DNA from: Jacaranda mimosifolia
Lineage: Eukaryota; Streptophyta; Magnoliopsida; Lamiales; Bignoniaceae
Assembly (NCBI GenBank): GCA_018894105.1
Contig: CM032117.1
Location: 44,254,501 to 44,318,500 of the forward strand
Reading direction: 5' to 3'
DNA: 64,000 nucleotides
A program made the position numbers and the translations under genes. The notes under the pieces were generated by a model. The model did not search any database. It was not told the origin of the DNA and saw only the letters and a list, made by a program, of their open reading frames with translations. Below, in pieces: positions 59,476-64,000 of this stretch. Position 1 is the stretch's first letter. Every line of letters starts with the position of its first letter.

Positions 59476-60120
59476 TGCAAAAAATCTAAAAAGGCGGAAG
59501 ACCCTAAAGTGCTCCAGCATTCAGTACGGTAGAGGACATATTACTATAGAATGCTGGAAGCTAAAAGATGACATTGAAAAGCCGATCAAGGAAGGATACC
59601 TTAAAGAGTAGGTGGCCGGAAAGCATGAAGCTCCTAAGAAGTGGTTCAAAGTAGGAAGAAAAAGGGATGGTCAACGCTTATCTGGCAAGCAGTTAGACCC
59701 TAAGGCAAGACGACACACTGTTGGAGAATGTTATGTCAATACTCTAAGAGGAATGGTGATCTCGTTACCAAGCCAGGTGAAGAGAAGAGGATTGCCAAAG
59801 CAATTCAAAAGATAAAAGTGGAGGTTTAGTCTATGAAGCCAATGTTACTACCACACTTTCGCCAAGAGTCAGTCACCATAAGGATAAGTTAATTGGATGA
59901 AAGGTTGTATCGCAAAATTGGATGAAAGGTTGTACTGCAAATAAGTGTCAGCTGAGAAGATTTTCTCTACCTATAACTTCAATCCCATAACTAGAACGGG
60001 AGCCACCCAAGCATGACTGAACACATCATTAGTTTCTTTACAAGCTCCATTCCATTTTTTAGTGCAAGATTATGCTTGTAGTTAGAGTTTTTCCTATTTA
60101 AGTGTTTATGTGATGCTTTC
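59465..60120 (+). repeat. Direct duplication, copy 2, with a second gag nucleocapsid remnant
   Basis: At about 59530-59620 it reads RGHITIECWKLKDDIEKPIK then EGYLKE, a better-kept nucleocapsid stretch than in copy 1, with about 67 open codons following (59612-59815). The starts of the two copies are about 1.39 kb apart. Confidence 0.75.
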
Positions 60121-60132
60121 ATTACTTAGGAG

Positions 60133-60300
60133 TAGGGGTGTCAATGGGTAGGGTTCTACCCTACCCAGGCCCAAACCCCAAAATTACCCAAATTCTATAC
60201 CCTATCATTTACCCTGCCCAATCAGGCCCAATGCCCATTGGGCCTGTGCACTGGGTCTGTTGCACAGACCCAGTATTTTTGGGTAGGGTCCAGGCCCAAC
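60133..60300. repeat. hAT terminal and subterminal repeat region
   Basis: Dense with gggtaggg, ccaggcccaa and their complements, the kind of motif clusters hAT transposases bind. It includes a perfect 11 bp hairpin, ACTGGGTCTGT-tgc-ACAGACCCAGT, at 60250-60274, and ends with a T-run at 60304-60318. Confidence 0.75.
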
Positions 60301-60745
60301 TCGTTTTTTTTTTTTTTTGAATGTGTGGGGCCTCTTTCTGCTCTTGCTCCTGTTGCTGTTGTTTCTTTGGGGTATGGACAGAAAGTGTTGCTGCATCTTG
60401 ATACCAAAAGAACCTTATATTTTGCAAAAATTATTTTCAATCTAATACTAAAATAATCTTCAAATCATCTCATTTTCAATTTTGATAACTTAAAAACACA
60501 CACACAAAACTTAATTTACAATTACATAAATTTTCAAACCCAATTATAAAAAAATATACATTTAAATATTAACAAATAGTGTAACTAAAACAATTTGGAA
60601 CCTAACTGCAAAATCATCTTCAAGTCGTATCATCTCCAACCTGATAACTCAAAACCAAATATATATATATTAGTTAAGTCATCGTTTGAAATAAAATAAA
60701 ATCGAACTAAGAGCATTATTTATATTTACCTGCAACTTTTGTTCA

Positions 60746-62775
60746 TCAAAACCTTAACACGCTCTCTACTTGAATTTCAGATGATTCCACATCATTTACA
60801 ACTACAAAAATTAAAAATTAATTAGAAAAAGATTATATTAATAAAATTAACAAAAGAACTAAAAAGTATAAATAACTTATGTACCATTCTTAAGAATTGG
60901 TCCGATCCAATCATCAGCTACTACTAATGCCTCAACCGCATCCGGAAGCAAACAAGCACGTGATTCATCAATAACACGACCCCCAATACTAAATGCAGCC
61001 TCTGATGCCACAGTAGTAGCTGGAACTGCTAAAATATCACGTGCTATTTTCGCCAAAATAGATAGCTTAGGGCTATTTGTTCTCCACCAGTCCAAGATGC
61101 TAAATGTTTGTGCCCTCGGAAACCTAACTTCATCTAAGTAGCTATCAAATTCTGATTTTTGATCGACAGAAAGTCATGATTCATTGCACCATCTATCAAA
61201 ATCACATAAAGAAGAGCGTGGTTCAACACTAGAGCTACTTATCAAAGTGGTTACATTCATTGAAGGGGCAACACTACCTCCATAAGTGATGAACAACTTA
61301 ACCAAAATATCACGAACCCTTTGAATGTATGGATAAGCATTTGAACCATAAATTCTAGTGTAAAAATACTCGACCAAATCCATTTTAAACCTGGGGTCAA
61401 ATACAACAGCAACTGCTAACACCAAGCAACACTCATCCCAATATTTATCAAACTTCTCCTTCATGGGACCGAACATCCTCCTAATGAAATCAAATTCACT
61501 ATTTTCCCACTCAGTCATCTTCAAATGAATCTCACAAATGTCAGGAAAAAATACATTAGAGGTTAGATACTTGCGACCACTAAAATGACGAGTAGCTTCA
61601 TAAAATATTTGTAAACACTCATGCACAACTTTAGCCACTTCCCATTCAGACTCAGATGGATTATATTGATAATGCCTATCTATTCTTTCTAAACGACTAA
61701 ATGCTTCCTTTAATGGTAATGCCGTTGCAAGCAACTCATAAGTTGAGTTCCACCTATTAGGCACATCTATGGCCACTTGCCTCTTACCCTCTAAATTGCA
61801 CTGGTTTAAAGCAATGTCAAATCTTTGAGTTGCAGCAGGAGACTTGTTCAAATACCTTACAATCTCACGGATTTTTTCAATTAAACCCTTAATTTGACTC
61901 AATCCATCTTGTATAATCAAATTTAATATGTGCGCACTACATCTCACATGCAATAAATCCCCATCAAAAGCAATTAATGAGTCGTAAACAAGCCAATCTT
62001 TCAATCTTCTAATCATAGCGGCATTAGCTGTAGAATTATCAACAACTATTGAAAACAACTTCTTTTCCAAATTCCATTCCAAAATCATTTCTTTCACAAA
62101 GTTAAATAAAGCTTCGCCATCATGTGGGTATGGAATCTTCCTAAATGCCAGAATTTTCTTTTGCAATTCCCAGTTGTCATCAATAAAGTGAGCAGTCAAA
62201 CAACAATATGCAACATATGAATGATCCGAAGTCCAAATATCTGTAGTCAAAGAGACTCTACATTTTAGTCCATCTAACAATTTGTAAACTTTGATCTTTT
62301 CCTCTTCATATACTTCAATCACATCACTTCTAATGGTGTTTCTACATGGAAGCTTAAAATTCGGATTCAAACCATTCAAAAAAATTTCAAAATATTCATG
62401 CTCACTTATATCGAAGAGATATTTGTGTTTTATACATGCAATTGCTAGATCCTTTCGACTTTTAGCTTGGTCGAATATGAATTCAATCCTAGGACTTCCA
62501 TCGAAAGTATTTCTAGAATCTAACTTGAATTTCTGGCATGCATTCCGTAAGTGTTTTTTCAAATGAGTAGTACCATGCGCAGTATTGCCAGACAGAAGTT
62601 TTTCACAGTAGTTGCATTTAGCATTCACAATATCATTTATACCTCTAACCTTTGTAAAATGTTGCCAAACAACTTATTGTTTCCTTTTTGTACCTCTAGG
62701 TGCATTACTTACTTCTTCATTCTCGCCACTGCCAAGAGATATATGTTGGCTAGACTGACTATGTGACATCGACAT
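60746..62775 (-). pseudogene. hAT transposase with BED zinc finger, two in-frame stops
   Basis: The start ATG is at 62773-62775, just after an acceptor (TTTTTTGCAG); a second in-frame ATG lies two codons on. The BED finger, VWQHFTKVRG, CNYC and GTTHLKKHLRNAC, spans about 62550-62670. The transposase core has LTTDIWTSDHSYVAYCCLTA, SIVVDNSTANAAMIRRLKDW and CSAHILNLIIQDGL (61890-62270), then PNRWNSTYELL. The C-terminal dimerisation domain, DWWRTNSPKLSILAKIARDI and TVASEAAFSIGGRVID, is at 60950-61095. Stops are TAA at 62674-62676 and TGA at 61174-61176; the frame is otherwise unbroken for about 630 codons. A last intron (donor at 60884, acceptor TTTTTGTAG at 60802) probably adds a 56 bp exon ending at 60746. 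Close to RICESLEEPER-type plant hAT proteins. Two point changes inactivate a recent copy. Confidence 0.88.
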
Positions 62776-64000
62776 CACAAAATCTGCAAAAAAATAATAA
62801 ATTAAGTTAATAAGATGTAACTTGAGGAATATACAATTTTAATTGGACTCCATACATGAATATAAATCAATTTTGGAAATAGGAATTGACCAACAAGAAC
62901 TATTTATGCTAGCTGAATGTGATAATCAATTATTTTTATGAGGAAACATTTAATACACATACCATATATTAATGAAATGAAATAAAAGATGAAATGGGAG
63001 ATGAAATAGAAAGTTTAAACCACTCTACATGTTTATTAAACAAATTAACAACTAGGGTTTAAAATGTCAAATCTGGTGGATCTTTTGTGAGTAGTAAGTA
63101 AAAAAGTTCTTATCTTTCAAAATTCAAGAGTTCATCGAAATGGAATATGGAGAAAAGGGATCAACCAGCAGATTGAGCATGTTCAGAAAAAAGCCTCTAT
63201 CTGTCTCTCTATTATTTGTATTATTCTTTCAAGGCAACACAACCCAAGTGCCCCTTTTATATAATCATCTTCTCAAACAGCAACATCACTGTTTTCTGTG
63301 GTCATGCCTAAACATGTAACTCCCGAAGGACCTATTATTATTCAACACGTGGGACCTCCAGCACTATTCCTATATTACGTATACCCCCCCAACCTATTAT
63401 TACGTTAAACATGCACTATTCCTATATTCAACACGGAAGGACCTATAATTTAGTGATATATGTGATTAATAAGATCAAGTTAAACATGAAAATGTCCAAC
63501 AAATTAATCATCTATATTTAAGCTAGTACAATATAATCAAGAAAAACCATATATATACTGCACATAAATTAAATTCTGGGTTTGTATATGATCAATATAT
63601 CCACACAAATTAGTTAAATCTAGTCCAAACTTCCATTATTAATCATCAACACTATTACTGTCAACAAGAAAAATTTATCTGCTTACAGTAAAATTGCAAA
63701 CTATAAGCCCGCATGCCGTTCTTGATATTACATCCTAAAACCATGCAAAATTTTCAAACATCAATCAGAAACTAACTCAAATCTGATGAGAAAAATAAAC
63801 TTAATTACAGAAGTTTGTACATCAGACAATATTAATTAGACAAGAAAATACACAATTAAAGTCTTTAATTACTAGATCAGCTAGCAATAATTTGAACTAA
63901 TCAATATATACCAGTTGGGGAATTGAGGGGTGTTTGTGGGCTTCTGTCAAAATGCGTGATATCTGAAAAAGATTTTTGGAAGATACAGAAGCAATACAGA
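62776..64000. other. Leader intron and upstream part of the hAT element
   Basis: Noncoding and AT-rich. A possible donor, CAACTG|GTATAT, on the minus strand at about 63913 could join an untranslated first exon (63914 to the edge) to the coding exon at about 62785. The stretch 63120-63420 is less AT-rich, but no gene is seen in it. Confidence 0.4.

Larger units (their letters stand above)
60125..64000 (-). mobile_element. Autonomous-type hAT transposon (right end off window)
   Basis: The left end at 60133 is TAGGGGTGTCAATGGGTAGGG, a plant hAT terminal repeat. The eight bases before it (60125-60132, cttaggag) would be one half of the target duplication. A hAT transposase reads toward this end. 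No matching inverted end (cattgacacccct) occurs before 64000, so the element probably continues past the window, at least 3.87 kb in all. Confidence 0.85.

Noticed and set aside
60138..60456. Several overlapping frames on both strands near the hAT end
   Set aside because: They result from the repetitive subterminal motifs and are not genes.

Overview
The window is plant nuclear DNA, from a repeat-rich, AT-rich part of a flowering-plant chromosome. The evidence is tRNA-iMet-primed Ty1/copia elements, a Ty3/gypsy element of the Tat type with a second RNase H, a Mutator-like (MULE) transposase with a Ulp1-type protease partner, plant hAT elements, an L1-type LINE with a C-terminal RNase H, and one intron-containing gene with GT-AG splice sites. 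No bacterial features, CRISPR array, rRNA or tRNA gene was seen.

Layout. 1-8177: Ty1/copia element on the minus strand (Sirevirus-like, decayed, about 1.78 kb LTRs, first bases off the left edge). 8178-13200: AT-rich spacer with a C/CT microsatellite and nothing recognisable. About 13200-16140: 5'-truncated L1-type LINE, minus strand. 16389-18870: the only ordinary cellular gene, minus strand, a 98-residue single-membrane-pass protein in two coding exons with an untranslated first exon. About 19590-31801: a 12.2 kb Tat-like gypsy element, plus strand, with a plant-mobile-domain (PMD) reading frame of about 2.6 kb on the opposite strand near its 3' end. 31802-45859: a MULE with a mudrA-like transposase reading right, a Ulp1-like protease gene reading left, and between them an array of about 17-18 copies of a ~450 bp satellite, itself interrupted by an 803 bp non-autonomous hAT element. 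45860-56145: a second Ty1/copia element, plus strand, with ~2.2 kb LTRs; it interrupts the Ulp1 gene, and its right LTR is followed by a second primer-binding site. 56181-60124: decayed gypsy gag sequence with a ~600 bp direct duplication and short tandem repeats. 60133 to the right edge: a hAT element on the minus strand whose BED-finger transposase is intact apart from two stop codons.

Nearly every coding region here is a transposon gene carrying stops or frameshifts, so the window is mainly a record of nested insertion. The parts most worth attention are the satellite expanded inside a MULE between its two convergent genes, with GTAC motifs repeated every 21-22 bp; the antisense PMD gene of the gypsy element with its own TATA core, closely matching that of the LTR; and the rearranged right end of the second copia element. 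All coordinates for decayed elements are approximate unless a terminal motif is named.
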